DNA from: an uncultured Saprospiraceae bacterium
Lineage (GTDB): Bacteria; Bacteroidota; Bacteroidia; Chitinophagales; Saprospiraceae
DNA: 64,000 nucleotides
Assembly (NCBI GenBank): GCA_937928405.1
Contig: CALFWZ010000006.1
Span: 38,318 to 102,317 of the forward strand
Reading direction: 5' to 3'
Part shown: piece after piece, positions 1 through 8,954 of the stretch
Numbering within the stretch: the stretch's first letter is position 1
Layout of the letters: each line of letters begins with the position of its first letter
The notes under the pieces: model-generated
Told to the model about the DNA's origin: nothing
What the model saw: only the letters and a program-made list of their open reading frames with translations
Database searches by the model: none
Made by a program: the position numbers and the translations under genes

Positions 1-1
1 A

Positions 2-214
2 GGTCAAGTAAGTGTACAATTTAGAAGAGCATGGGAGCCGCCCTTTGCGCTTTCCGTATACGGTACGGCAGGTCAGTTAATCGGAAACTATATTGCTGAA
101 TCTCATGTTTTCAACCTAGATTTAAGTACTCAACCTTCTGGGATATATTTCTTAGAATTAAATTATAACGGAGAAAGACAGATACAGAAAATTTTATTAA
201 ATAATAATAATTAA
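2..214 (+). CDS. C-terminal end of a T9SS-sorted secreted protein (5' partial)
   Basis: The frame is open from the window edge to a TAA at 212-214 and gives 70 residues. The end has the layout of a T9SS type A sorting domain: a beta-rich stretch (SVYGTAGQLI), then the hallmark QPSGIYFLELNYNG followed by a short basic tail (RQIQKILLN). Such tails direct outer-membrane export by the type IX secretion system in Bacteroidota and are normally cleaved. Only the tail is present, so the function of the protein cannot be told. The identification of the sorting domain is by pattern; the catalytic or adhesive part lies upstream of the window. Confidence 0.75.
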   Translation, partial: GQVSVQFRRAWEPPFALSVYGTAGQLIGNYIAESHVFNLDLSTQPSGIYFLELNYNGERQIQKILLNNNN

Positions 215-229
215 ATACATCGTGCATTA

Positions 230-395
230 AGAAGTTGTTTAAGAATGTTCACAAAAGGCGAGGATAAGTGCTTGGTTGCCAATACAATGCAAATTTTGAG
301 GTTCGTAGCCAAAGCTACGGTGCCGATAAATTTGTGAAGTATTGGAAATCAATGACTTATCCGCAGCCATTGTGCTTCATTTTTAAACAACTTCT
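230..395. repeat. Imperfect 166-bp palindromic intergenic element
   Basis: The two ends are inverted copies of each other: both read AGAAGTTGTTTAARAATG from the outside, then share GGATAAG, CCAATAC and CAAATTT at matching positions, and the centre is a small hairpin CGTAGC-CAAA-GCTACG. It has no ORF. The whole element could fold into one long RNA or DNA hairpin. It could be a MITE-like or REP-like dispersed element. A related short piece (AGAAGTTGTTT) recurs at about 494 and 6479, but no second full copy was seen in the window. Confidence 0.6.
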
Positions 396-855
396 AAGTA
401 ATATGAACGCTTGAAGTAGGGCCCGTCTCTGATTAACATTGAAAAAATGTGTACTTTTGAGCATCAAACGCAGTATTTTAGCGTTAAAAAGCAAGAAGTT
501 GTTTAAAACTTCTAAAATTGCCATTCAAAACAAGCTTGGCAATTGTGATATTTCATTATTGAAATCGGACCGGAGGTAGATTGAGTATAAGAAGTAGGTG
601 ATAAAACCACTTCTCAGTGATTGTGGAAAATGCGTTTAATAATTAGGTATTTTCCAATAGATTGGTTGTAAGTAAATGAACTACTGTATAGCATTTTTAA
701 TATAGTATCTTACCCATATAATCCTATCCTCCGACAGCGTTAGATTCAATACTTTTATTTACCGGCCTTGTTCATTTGCCATTAGACTTGGCACTCTTTA
801 GATAATCTAGCAATGGATTTTAAAGAGTAACAAATCTTTTATAACATTTCAGACT
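396..855. other. Intergenic region upstream of the helicase gene
   Basis: No convincing gene. It holds a small inverted repeat with arms AATTGCCA at 516-523 and TGGCAATT at 537-544, and a short copy of the AGAAGTTGTTT motif of the neighbouring palindrome at about 494. No clear Bacteroidetes promoter pair was found before the helicase start at 856. Confidence 0.4.
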
Positions 856-2487
856 ATGTCATTTGAGACACTCGGACTCTCCGAGGAACTACAAAGTGCT
901 GTGCGCACTAAAGGGTATACTACGCCCTCTCCTATCCAGGAAAAAGCAATTCCAGTTATTTTAGAAGGTAAAGATATTTTAGCTGCCGCCCAAACGGGAA
1001 CCGGAAAAACAGCAGGATTTACTTTGCCAATGCTACACTTGATGAGCAAAAATCCTCCTCAAGGGAATGGGCGCCGCCCAATTCGAGCCTTGGTGGTTAC
1101 ACCCACCCGAGAATTGGCAGCACAGATTCAGGAAAACATCCTAGATTACGGAAAAAATCTTAACCTTAGATCCACCGTTATTTTTGGAGGGGTTTCCGCT
1201 AAACCACAAATTCGTCAATTAAAAGATGGGATCGATATTTTGGTTGCCACACCGGGACGATTGCTTGATTTACAGAACCAACGATATATCGACCTTTCAA
1301 AGGTAGAATTCTTGGTATTGGACGAAGCAGACCGAATGCTGGACATGGGATTTATCCATGATATCAAAAAGGTGCTAGCACTTCTACCAAAGCAGCGACA
1401 AAATCTATTATTCTCTGCTACCTTTTCTCCAAACATCCGGTCACTAGCCAGTAAGTTTATGGACAACCCTGTTTCGGTGGACGTTGCTCCTCGAAATACG
1501 GCAGCAGAAACGGTGAAGCAAACTATTTATCCTGTTCACAAAAAAAGGAAAGTAGCTTTACTTAAACACTTAATTAAGAAAGGTGCCTGGAAACAGGTCT
1601 TAATTTTTACCAGAACCAAACACGGCGCTAACCGTCTAGCTAAACGACTAGACCGAGCAGAAATTCCAGCTTTGGCCATTCATGGAAATAAAAGTCAGAA
1701 CGCTAGAACACACGCACTCAAGTCCTTTAAAGAAGGGGCCGTACAAGTCCTAGTTGCCACTGATATTGCAGCACGTGGATTAGATATTGAACAATTACCT
1801 TGGGTGGTAAATTATGAATTACCCAATGTTCCTGAAGATTATGTCCATCGTATCGGACGTACAGGACGTGCCGGAATGACTGGAGAAGCGGTTTCGCTGG
1901 TATTCGACCAAGACGAAAAAAAGCTGTTACGCGATATCGAACGATTACTGAATAAGTCTATTCCAAAAACAACTTTGGAAGACTTTGACTATACGGTTAA
2001 AATTGATCCTGAAGAGGAAGAACGCAACCGACAAAATCGTGAACGCGGTGGTCGTGGACGCAACGGAGGCAGAGGTCGTAATAATAATAACAAAGGACGA
2101 AATGACCGCAATCGGAACGATAGAAACACATCCGATAGGAATTCATCCGAACGGAAAAACGACGAGCGAAAAGCAAAACTTGGTCGGGGTGCAGAAACTA
2201 AAGAAACGGTTACGAAAGAAAAACAACCGGCTGGCGAACGTGGTGGATCTTCCAATAATCGCAAAGAGGAAAACGGTAAGCGCGAAAATAATCGCAATAG
2301 CCATGACGGAAAAAATAAGAATCGCAATAAGAAAAACCGCAATAAAAACAAAAAGTCCAAATCTAATAAAGAAGTGATTCCAGAAGGTAATAAGAAGAGC
2401 AAAGGTATTGCTTTTTCTAAGGCTAGTAAGAACAAGAAGTATGGAAAGAAAGGACCTTTAGGTTATGGCATGTATCCGTTAGAATAA
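856..2487 (+). CDS. rhlE: DEAD-box ATP-dependent RNA helicase, RhlE type
   Basis: 543 residues. Seen in order: Q motif ([10 protein letters not shown], about 24-33), Walker [10 protein letters not shown] (43-51), [18 protein letters not shown] (156-159), SAT, and in the second RecA domain ARGLDI and [10 protein letters not shown]. After about residue 385 comes a 150-residue tail made of R, G, N, K and D runs, the RNA-binding tail typical of Bacteroidota RhlE/CsdA-like helicases. Role: ATP-driven unwinding of RNA in ribosome assembly or RNA decay, often cold-induced (family knowledge). The ATG at 856 gives the right start for the Q-motif family. It is monocistronic: no gene lies close on the same strand. 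The symbol is by subfamily resemblance; another DEAD-box class cannot be excluded. Confidence 0.93.
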   Translation: MSFETLGLSEELQSAVRTKGYTTPSPIQEKAIPVILEGKDILAAAQTGTGKTAGFTLPMLHLMSKNPPQGNGRRPIRALVVTPTRELAAQIQENILDYGKNLNLRSTVIFGGVSAKPQIRQLKDGIDILVATPGRLLDLQNQRYIDLSKVEFLVLDEADRMLDMGFIHDIKKVLALLPKQRQNLLFSATFSPNIRSLASKFMDNPVSVDVAPRNTAAETVKQTIYPVHKKRKVALLKHLIKKGAWKQVLIFTRTKHGANRLAKRLDRAEIPALAIHGNKSQNARTHALKSFKEGAVQVLVATDIAARGLDIEQLPWVVNYELPNVPEDYVHRIGRTGRAGMTGEAVSLVFDQDEKKLLRDIERLLNKSIPKTTLEDFDYTVKIDPEEEERNRQNRERGGRGRNGGRGRNNNNKGRNDRNRNDRNTSDRNSSERKNDERKAKLGRGAETKETVTKEKQPAGERGGSSNNRKEENGKRENNRNSHDGKNKNRNKKNRNKNKKSKSNKEVIPEGNKKSKGIAFSKASKNKKYGKKGPLGYGMYPLE

Positions 2488-2522
2488 CGGACCGATCCTG
2501 ATATTCAAAAAAAAATTAGCAT

Positions 2523-2556
2523 AAAAAAATCCCGGCTGATCAATCGATCAACCGGG
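2523..2556 (-). terminator. Hairpin with T-tract on the minus strand
   Basis: Stem CCCGGCTGATC (2531-2541) and GATCAACCGGG (2546-2556) with one mismatch and a 4-nt loop. The run of A at 2523-2529 becomes a U-run on the minus strand, so the arrangement fits a minus-strand intrinsic terminator protecting rhlE from read-through. Confidence 0.5.
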
Positions 2557-2689
2557 GTTGCTGTTTTGGGATGGCCCGTCAGAAAAATCCGACGGCGCTA
2601 AAAAATTATTCTAGAAAGTAGAAAAGTTCAAACACTGTTATATTTTGCCGCTTTTCTTTTAAATCGCAGATATTTTTTGTAGTAAAAAT

Positions 2690-2713
2690 TGGCCCCGGCT
2701 AAAACCGGGGCCA
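2690..2713 (-). terminator. Perfect GC-rich hairpin, probable minus-strand terminator
   Basis: Nine-base perfect stem TGGCCCCGG (2690-2698) and CCGGGGCCA (2705-2713) with loop CTAAAA. The plus-strand AAAAATT just before it gives AATTTTT after the hairpin on the minus strand. The nearest minus-strand gene ends at 3204, about 490 bp away. Confidence 0.5.
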
Positions 2714-2752
2714 TCTCTCATGAAAAAAACGAATAATGACTGCAAATTCTTT

Positions 2753-2784
2753 GGTGCGCTTACTTTAGTCGGCACCTTTTTTTT
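2753..2784 (+). terminator. Intrinsic terminator on the plus strand
   Basis: Stem GGTGC (2753-2757) and GCACC (2772-2776), with a further ACT/AGT pairing in the loop, directly followed by eight T. It would end the rhlE transcript, giving a 3' untranslated region of about 300 nt with three hairpins, or an independent small RNA. Confidence 0.55.
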
Positions 2785-3203
2785 AACTTCTGTGCTTAGG
2801 TTTTATTCCTTCCTTCACAATCATTAGTACTACTGTTTATAACTATTTACAATACAAAGATGCATTGTAAAGCTCGCTACTTTTACTAGAAACACCTGAT
2901 TTTTGTGACATTTAAAACATCTTTCATACGTGCATTTTTATTATGATAAAAAATTAAATACATTATAAAAATCGAAGATATATAGAGAATTTACAGGAGA
3001 ACAAGCCTCAATTTAATTTTATTTAAATATAAAAAATAAAAATCGTGACAGGGATACGGGAGAGAATTTTGTTGATTCCCGCCTGCCGGCAGGCAAGGTG
3101 TTGATTTGTTTTTATTTTTTTTGAGGTTGAGGTTGAGGTTGAGGTCGCAGGCAGGAGTAACATAGCACGGAGGATTTGCGCTTGTAATGATCAAAAACTG
3201 GGA
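2785..3203. repeat. Intergenic region with short repeats
   Basis: No supported gene. It contains a 14-bp perfect palindrome GCCTGCCGGCAGGC at 3081-3094, whose core recurs at 28953-28969, and four tandem copies of the hexamer TTGAGG at 3121-3145, which recur as three copies at 38966-38985. Confidence 0.6.
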
Positions 3204-6158
3204 CTATTTTCGACTGGCCATGATATCTTCTTCTTCGCAGTCTTCTTCTTGGTGGACTACGCTTTCTTTGGTGGGAGTAATAGGTTGTAAAGGAAGGTCA
3301 GAAGTTTCGACAGCGAGACTTGCCGAGAGCGATTCGTAAGATCCAAGCGCTTCGTAAACGATACTATGAATCCGTGAACGGAGTTTGGTCTTAAATAATT
3401 TTTTATTTTTTGTCGATGGTGTAATCCGGTTAGAAAGAAAGATAAAAATCAATTCTTCTTTAGGATCTACCCAGACACAAGTGCCTGTAAATCCAGTATG
3501 ACCAAACGTCTTGGTAGATGCTTTGGGTGAGCACGAAGGCGGGCGACGACCGTTGCGGGTATCAAAACCCAATCCCCGATGTGTTCTATATTGCGACTTG
3601 GTAAATAATTCTACCGTTTCTGGTTTTAGATATTTCCGACCACCATAACTTCCCTTATTGAGTAACATTTGAAAGAGCACTCCTAAATCCTGTGCATTAG
3701 AAAACTGTCCGGCATTTCCGGCTACTCCTCCCAAGAGCGCGGCTGATTCGTCGTGCACGTAGCCATGTACTTTTTGGTTCCGCCAACGATCGTCCATAGA
3801 CGTTGGAACGAGCTGTCGAGGGTTAAATTTTTCTCGAGGTAGATAGGTCAAATATCTTAATCCAAGTGGTTCATAAAAATTTTTATCTAGATAATTATCT
3901 AAAGATTGACCACTCTGTTTTTCGATAACAGCTTGTAGTAAATTAAAATTGACATCGCTATAATGATATCTTTTTCTTCGTCTTTTGGGAATAATTTCCA
4001 ACACCGTTTGCCACAAAGAATCCTGCCATCTTTTATCCATAAAATAATTATCCGCAATCTTAATATTATCCTTAAAACTAGGACGTTTACAAAAGTATTC
4101 GTTACAATCTGGATCAAGTGTATCTTTTAAAAATACATATCTAGAAATTGGCATATTGGCTTGGAGACCTGAGGAATGTGTCAATAATTTTTTCAGCGTT
4201 ATTTTTTCTAGTTTTTTATTTTCTTTAATAGTCATATAAGTAGCCAACGTACTTTTGAGTGGTAATTTTCCTTGCTCATGTAGTTTCATCGCGGCTAGGG
4301 TGGTCGCCGTTACTTTAGTGAGGGAAGCAATATCATAAAGGTCCGTTTCCGTTACTTTCCTAGCTTTATCATATTCGTGATGACCAAAAGATTTATGATA
4401 AAATACTTTTCCACTTTTAATGATCATCACTTGTGCACCCGGTGTTACTTTTTTCTGAATCGCACTTTTAATCAAGGCATCAATACCGACTAATTTGACA
4501 GGATCAATCCCAACTTCGTGCGGCGCTACATACGCCAAGCGATTCATTTTCAGGACATTACCTTTTCCATATTTTAATTCTGGAGAAAGCGTCAAAGGCA
4601 ATTTACCGACGGAAGTAGCCCCACCGAAGATCATTTGTGCAATTTGTTTTCGGACCGTTTTATTATTTTCAAAAGATTGAATCAAAGCCACTTTTTCAAC
4701 AAAAATTGGAAGCTGCCAAGGGTTTCCATAATTGACAATCACCATCGGTTGACGCTCTGCATGTTGATTAACAGAAGCAATAAAACGAGCATCTTTCACC
4801 GTATCCAACACTACCCCATCCAGACTGATAACGACAGGACGTTTCCGCATTTTTTTCGTCAAAGGCGCAAGCTCTTTTCCTGGTTCTCTTTTGATTAAAA
4901 GCGTCTTTATTTCTGCATACTTTTTACTTACTTTTTCAAAATCAAGATATGATCTATAGCCTACTTGCACTATTCCCGTGGCTCTTGGTCCAGTCGATAA
5001 TGGCAATAGGTTGTTCGGATTTCGGGCGACTATAATACTTTCTCGGAACCAGTTTTCGATCTGTCTTTTTTCGCTTTTTCGAACGAACAATTCTTTTACT
5101 TGGTCCGCTTCTATTCGCTCAGGTTGAGTTGGATCTTTTTTCCAAGCCTTGGCCATCAAGACCTTATAAACTCGTGCGTTCAACTCCTTTTCAGAAAGAT
5201 GTCCTTTCTCTATCATTCGCCGCAATAATTGAAAATACACTTCCACACTATCCTTTACCACCAACATATCTACCCCACTATACAGCAGTGCTTGTAGCGT
5301 TTGAGTATCCCGAGCGGCACCTAAGGTCAAGCCATCAAATTGCAGATTTTCTTTCAGATATTGTGTGATATAACCTTTGGGTCTTTTCGCGTGGTTGACA
5401 TCTTTGACTAATGATTCGTCGATCATCATCCCACTTAGTCCACGTTGTACCAAACGGGAATATTTGCTTAATAATTTTGGGAGCGTCCGCAGGGTATCGT
5501 TTTCAATATAAATTAAATCCCGAAAGTTATTAGCCACAGTTAGCATCCCTTCTTCCTGAAATTTGTCGACCATCCGGACACTATGTTTGGCTAATAAGCC
5601 CGGAGGAAAAGCAGATTGTTGAAAATTAAAATCGCGAGTAGCAGGGTCTTGGGTATTCAGTTCAGGCCCAAAAACCATATCTAGTTTTAGGGCGCGAGCT
5701 TTTAGGAGATATTCTTTTAATAAAGCTTGATTGATTTCCTCATTTTGAAGGGTGGCTATGGTGGCCGGGAGCGGGTAAGGGATCTGGTCGCTAAAAATTT
5801 GATTGGGGCTTACCTGTTGGTCCGTGGCCGTCAATAAGGGAATTTTTCTAGCTAACTGGGCTTGGTCGATAAAATCAGCATAGCCAGCAAGTGGCAATCC
5901 AGACAACTGAATTCCGGCTATCTTCCCAGCTCGGATATCTTGCTTGAGCTGCCGTTGTCTTTGAGCGTCTGGCGCATGTGCTTTAAGAAAAATTAATTGT
6001 CCAATTTTTTCGTCGAGCGAAAGGGTCAGCAGGAGGGAATCGGCCCAGTCGGCGTCTGTATTTAGGAAAGGGGCATGCGCAACCGGAGGCATGTATTCCG
6101 TACGATTACAAGCCACCAACAAAATAATGAAGGTAATGATTCCAAAAAATTTAGACAT
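3204..6158 (-). CDS. Lipoprotein: GH3-like domain fused to serine beta-lactamase-like hydrolase
   Basis: About 984 residues from the ATG at 6158; a TTG at 6173 is also possible, but the ATG gives a clean lipoprotein signal (SKFFGIITFIILLVAC). Residues about 40-390 follow the GH3/NagZ N-terminal fold (SLDEKIGQLIFL, then FDGLTLGAARD), followed by a GH3 C-terminal-like stretch to about 545. Residues about 560-930 are a class C beta-lactamase/DD-peptidase-like domain with SLTK (Ser-x-x-Lys, about 617-620), YSDVN (Tyr-x-Asn) and HTGFTG in place of KTG. The NagZ signature KHFPGHGDT is replaced by NNFRDLIYIENDT, and the nucleophile region SDDLxM by LGAARDTQ, so glycosidase activity is doubtful while the serine hydrolase looks intact. 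Likely role: peptidoglycan-related hydrolase or sensor at the envelope. It stands alone on its strand. Confidence 0.85.
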   Translation of the reverse strand: MSKFFGIITFIILLVACNRTEYMPPVAHAPFLNTDADWADSLLLTLSLDEKIGQLIFLKAHAPDAQRQRQLKQDIRAGKIAGIQLSGLPLAGYADFIDQAQLARKIPLLTATDQQVSPNQIFSDQIPYPLPATIATLQNEEINQALLKEYLLKARALKLDMVFGPELNTQDPATRDFNFQQSAFPPGLLAKHSVRMVDKFQEEGMLTVANNFRDLIYIENDTLRTLPKLLSKYSRLVQRGLSGMMIDESLVKDVNHAKRPKGYITQYLKENLQFDGLTLGAARDTQTLQALLYSGVDMLVVKDSVEVYFQLLRRMIEKGHLSEKELNARVYKVLMAKAWKKDPTQPERIEADQVKELFVRKSEKRQIENWFRESIIVARNPNNLLPLSTGPRATGIVQVGYRSYLDFEKVSKKYAEIKTLLIKREPGKELAPLTKKMRKRPVVISLDGVVLDTVKDARFIASVNQHAERQPMVIVNYGNPWQLPIFVEKVALIQSFENNKTVRKQIAQMIFGGATSVGKLPLTLSPELKYGKGNVLKMNRLAYVAPHEVGIDPVKLVGIDALIKSAIQKKVTPGAQVMIIKSGKVFYHKSFGHHEYDKARKVTETDLYDIASLTKVTATTLAAMKLHEQGKLPLKSTLATYMTIKENKKLEKITLKKLLTHSSGLQANMPISRYVFLKDTLDPDCNEYFCKRPSFKDNIKIADNYFMDKRWQDSLWQTVLEIIPKRRRKRYHYSDVNFNLLQAVIEKQSGQSLDNYLDKNFYEPLGLRYLTYLPREKFNPRQLVPTSMDDRWRNQKVHGYVHDESAALLGGVAGNAGQFSNAQDLGVLFQMLLNKGSYGGRKYLKPETVELFTKSQYRTHRGLGFDTRNGRRPPSCSPKASTKTFGHTGFTGTCVWVDPKEELIFIFLSNRITPSTKNKKLFKTKLRSRIHSIVYEALGSYESLSASLAVETSDLPLQPITPTKESVVHQEEDCEEEDIMASRK

Positions 6159-6226
6159 AGTGCTTCCTACCAAGAGGCCTGCTTTAATAGTAATCCTTCC
6201 TAGGCAAATTATTGGTTATACGCCTG

Positions 6227-6334
6227 ATTTGCCTTTGTCTTCTCAAGATTGTGTATGTCTATTCGTCGGGTAAGAAATAGAGCGACGACTCTGGGTGGAA
6301 AGATAGTAATTTTTGGGGAGATTTGGAGAGGAAA
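6227..6334. repeat. Direct repeat R1, left copy (108 bp)
   Basis: About 90 percent identical to 8102-8209 at a constant offset of 1875 bp. Both copies start ATTTGCCTTTGTCTTCTC and end near TTGGAGAGGAAA. It has no coding potential of its own. The two copies bracket the secreted-protein gene at 6561-7964. The rest of 6159-6560 shows nothing further. Confidence 0.8.
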
Positions 6335-6560
6335 ATAGAAGAGTTTTGAGCTCAGAGGACTTAGCCTATCTGGTTTCTGTGTGTAAGGATATCGTTTCTG
6401 ATTTTAAGAATCAAAGATTGCATGCTATCATTATTTCAGTTAGCTTTAGAAATATTTTATTTCTAGAAACAACCTATAGAAGTTGTTTTAAAATAGTGAA
6501 AAATAACAATTGAACAAAAACATTAGTCATAAGTTATAATTTGTAAATAAAAAACATCTT

Positions 6561-7964
6561 ATGAAATATTTATTGCTACTACCTTTTCTATTATTCAACA
6601 ATTCTCTTACCGCCCAAATGCTGTGGAGCAACACCTACCAAATAACTGAAAATTTTTCTAACGGACAAAATGGCTTAGTAATCTTAGATAGTGGAGAAAT
6701 AGTGATCGGTGGTCATTATAATACTGGAAATTCTAGTGGGACCAGAACATCTTTTCTTTTATCCGCAGATTTAGAAACCGGAGATTCCATTGGTTTTACA
6801 AATTGTACTTCTATTAGTCTTTGCGACGAGCGAAATGATATTCTGGTGATGGGACGAAATGAAAATAATGACATTTTTACTGCCGGAACTCAATATTTTG
6901 GAAATCCAAACTATCTGGCACAGATTAGCGGTCCAAATGATCTTTCTGTTAATTGGATTTTATATAATAGCGATCTTGAAAATGTGCATCACATCAATTA
7001 CATAGAATCAGTTTCTGACGGAATAGTCATTATAGGAAAATTTTCTAATATAGATTACTTTGCCATGAAATTTAATGCTGCGGGAGAACAAATATGGTCA
7101 ACGAGACTGCCGACTATCTCACCGAGTAATGTTCTCAAAGCAACTATCTTACCGAATGATCATATTGCGATTTACTACCAAAGTGGGAATTTTCCTAACA
7201 ATTCAAATTTTTTAGCCCTACTTGATGATACTGGAAACATCCAATACAATTTACTGATAGGAAAGACTATTTTTGAATTGGGAGCTACCAATGATAATAA
7301 AATTGTCGCCCTACAAAAAGATGATATATTTAGTGGTCCATACGAACTTGTAACCTACAACGAAAATGCAGGAAGGACAATTCTGGATGATAATTATAAC
7401 GCCGACTTTCCTCGAAAAATATTCACCAACCTAAATAATGAGATATTCATTATCGATGATGTCAGTATAAATAACGAAGATAAACTGAAGATTCATAAAC
7501 TATCACCAGCAGGCGACAGTTTATGGAGTGAAACGTACGGAGAAGATGGCTACGATTACACTTACCGCGAATCCAGATTTGTCAACGATCAAACTATAGT
7601 ATTCATGGGTTCAAGTCGCAACAATATTACCTCTGCAAATCCCAAAATATTGCTAATGGCCGTAAATGTATCGAACTTACCTACCTCGACTAATAACCTG
7701 ACCGCTAGTGATCACCATTTTTTGCTTTACCCCAATCCAGGTACCAACGAAATTAAAATAGTCACCAATAACCCAGAAACAGATCAAGGATTTTATAGGT
7801 TATACAGCCTAGACGGTAAACTTATTCAGGAAGCGCCATTTTACTCAGAAAGGTTGATTGATATCCAGCAACTTGATCAGGGATTTTATTTTATTAAACT
7901 ATTTGATCAAAGTGGGGCAATCATTGGTGTAGAAAAATTAATAAAAGCACAAAGTAACATCTAA
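6561..7964 (+). CDS. Secreted propeller-like protein with T9SS sorting domain
   Basis: 467 residues. A signal peptide is clear (MKYLLLLPFLLFNNSLTAQ). The middle has repeated strands of the type GxIVIGGHY, NDIFTAGTQ, GIVIIGKF, NKIVALQKD, NEIFIIDD and QTIVFMGSS, spaced as in a delta-60 or beta-propeller protein. From about residue 385 there is a T9SS type A sorting domain (LLYPNPGTNEIKI, then DQGFYFIKLFDQSG and a short end). Expected to be exported and either released or anchored at the surface. The binding partner cannot be deduced. It sits alone between two 108-bp direct repeats, which suggests insertion or past rearrangement. Confidence 0.85.
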   Translation: MKYLLLLPFLLFNNSLTAQMLWSNTYQITENFSNGQNGLVILDSGEIVIGGHYNTGNSSGTRTSFLLSADLETGDSIGFTNCTSISLCDERNDILVMGRNENNDIFTAGTQYFGNPNYLAQISGPNDLSVNWILYNSDLENVHHINYIESVSDGIVIIGKFSNIDYFAMKFNAAGEQIWSTRLPTISPSNVLKATILPNDHIAIYYQSGNFPNNSNFLALLDDTGNIQYNLLIGKTIFELGATNDNKIVALQKDDIFSGPYELVTYNENAGRTILDDNYNADFPRKIFTNLNNEIFIIDDVSINNEDKLKIHKLSPAGDSLWSETYGEDGYDYTYRESRFVNDQTIVFMGSSRNNITSANPKILLMAVNVSNLPTSTNNLTASDHHFLLYPNPGTNEIKIVTNNPETDQGFYRLYSLDGKLIQEAPFYSERLIDIQQLDQGFYFIKLFDQSGAIIGVEKLIKAQSNI

Positions 7965-8005
7965 GATTCAAGGATTATTCCTCTACCCAGCATTATTAGC
8001 CATTA

Positions 8006-8082
8006 ATCAAGCAGAAAATCTATCTCCTATTTTTAATTGGCAAGATGGACGTATTGCGGAAAACGCGATTTACTTTCAGGTA
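8006..8082 (+). pseudogene. 77-bp fragment copied from the lipoprotein gene at 10516-11301
   Basis: Matches 11012-11088 with a single mismatch (T at 8052, C at 11058), at a constant offset of 3006 bp. It represents the internal codons that encode DQAENLSPIFNWQDGRI of that protein. Similarity stops sharply at both ends; on the right it joins almost directly to direct repeat R1. There is no start or reading context, so it is debris of duplication or deletion. Confidence 0.85.
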
Positions 8083-8101
8083 GGCTGTAACGCCTTGCCT
8101 T

Positions 8102-8209
8102 ATTTGCCTTTGTCTTCTCAAGGTTGTGTATATCTATTCGTCGGGTTAGAAATAGAGTGCCGACTCTGAGTGGGAAAATAGTAATTTTTGGGGAGAGTTG
8201 GAGAGGAAA
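8102..8209. repeat. Direct repeat R1, right copy (108 bp)
   Basis: Partner of 6227-6334, about 90 percent identical. It lies directly after the gene fragment at 8006-8082 and directly before the AT-rich patch that carries the toxin-antitoxin-chaperone genes. Confidence 0.8.
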
Positions 8210-8251
8210 CTGCTGTAAACTCTATCCCCCTATAAACAAAAAAGTATTTCA

Positions 8252-8809
8252 TTAAAATTTATAAAATATCCCTCCTAAAAAAATGATAAACCAAAAGGAA
8301 ATAAATCTTATTGCTCTTATATATTTGGGGGTACAAAAACCTTTATCAATAATTTCCCAAACAAAAGTACTACTATCTCCATACAATTTATTACCAAGTT
8401 CTTTAAAATCAAAATGAAGCTTAATACTTAGAAAAACAGAAAACAACCATGATGAAATAAAAAAAGCTAAAAAATGGAAACCAGAAATATCATTCCCAAG
8501 AGCTACAATTTTTATATTAAAAATAACCATCCAAGCAAAAGAAACACATAAAAGACCAACAAACGTCATTTTAGAAGAAGGTGAACTTGAAGTCCTATCC
8601 GTAAATGTTATCAACTTCACCACACTAAATGAAGCAATTAATGTAAAAAGCATAAATACAATAAATCTAAATTCAGAACTAATCCCATTTAAAAATAAAT
8701 TAAACCAATCAGGTGCATTATTTGCAATGGGAACAAGACTAAAAAAAAAGTTTACTATTGTGATTGATCCTGCAGTCAATGGGATTATACTCGATAAAGG
8801 AATCTTCAT
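8252..8809 (-). CDS. Small multi-pass membrane protein of unknown function
   Basis: 185 residues starting at ATG. About five hydrophobic segments: 8-28, 47-66, 82-105, 110-130 and 166-182, with short polar loops (TDRTSSSPSSK; KLHFDFKELGNKLYGDSS). No family was recognised. Strongly AT-rich. It is on the same strand as, and 145 bp downstream of, the SecB-like gene, so co-transcription is possible but not shown. In this context it may be a passenger of the same accessory patch. Confidence 0.7.
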   Translation of the reverse strand: MKIPLSSIIPLTAGSITIVNFFFSLVPIANNAPDWFNLFLNGISSEFRFIVFMLFTLIASFSVVKLITFTDRTSSSPSSKMTFVGLLCVSFAWMVIFNIKIVALGNDISGFHFLAFFISSWLFSVFLSIKLHFDFKELGNKLYGDSSTFVWEIIDKGFCTPKYIRAIRFISFWFIIFLGGIFYKF

Positions 8810-8954
8810 AGTCTTGAATGATTTTGAACATCAAAACATTACAACTTTTATAGCAATACATGCAATTTAAAAATCTATATTGTTTTGCACTAGAACATTC
8901 CACAGCCAAAATAAAATTTTTCTATTCAATGGTATCAAAAAAATTGAATGATTT

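Noticed and set aside
1985..2377. 130-aa ORF in another frame of the helicase tail
   Set aside because: It is a shadow of the Arg/Asn/Lys-rich codons of the helicase tail.
6313..6513. 66-aa ORF before the T9SS gene
   Set aside because: It begins inside direct repeat R1, has no domain and does not continue in the second copy of the repeat.
8252..8809. Membrane protein as a fourth member of the TAC operon
   Set aside because: The 145-bp gap to the SecB-like gene and lack of a known link do not support this; kept as a separate unknown gene.
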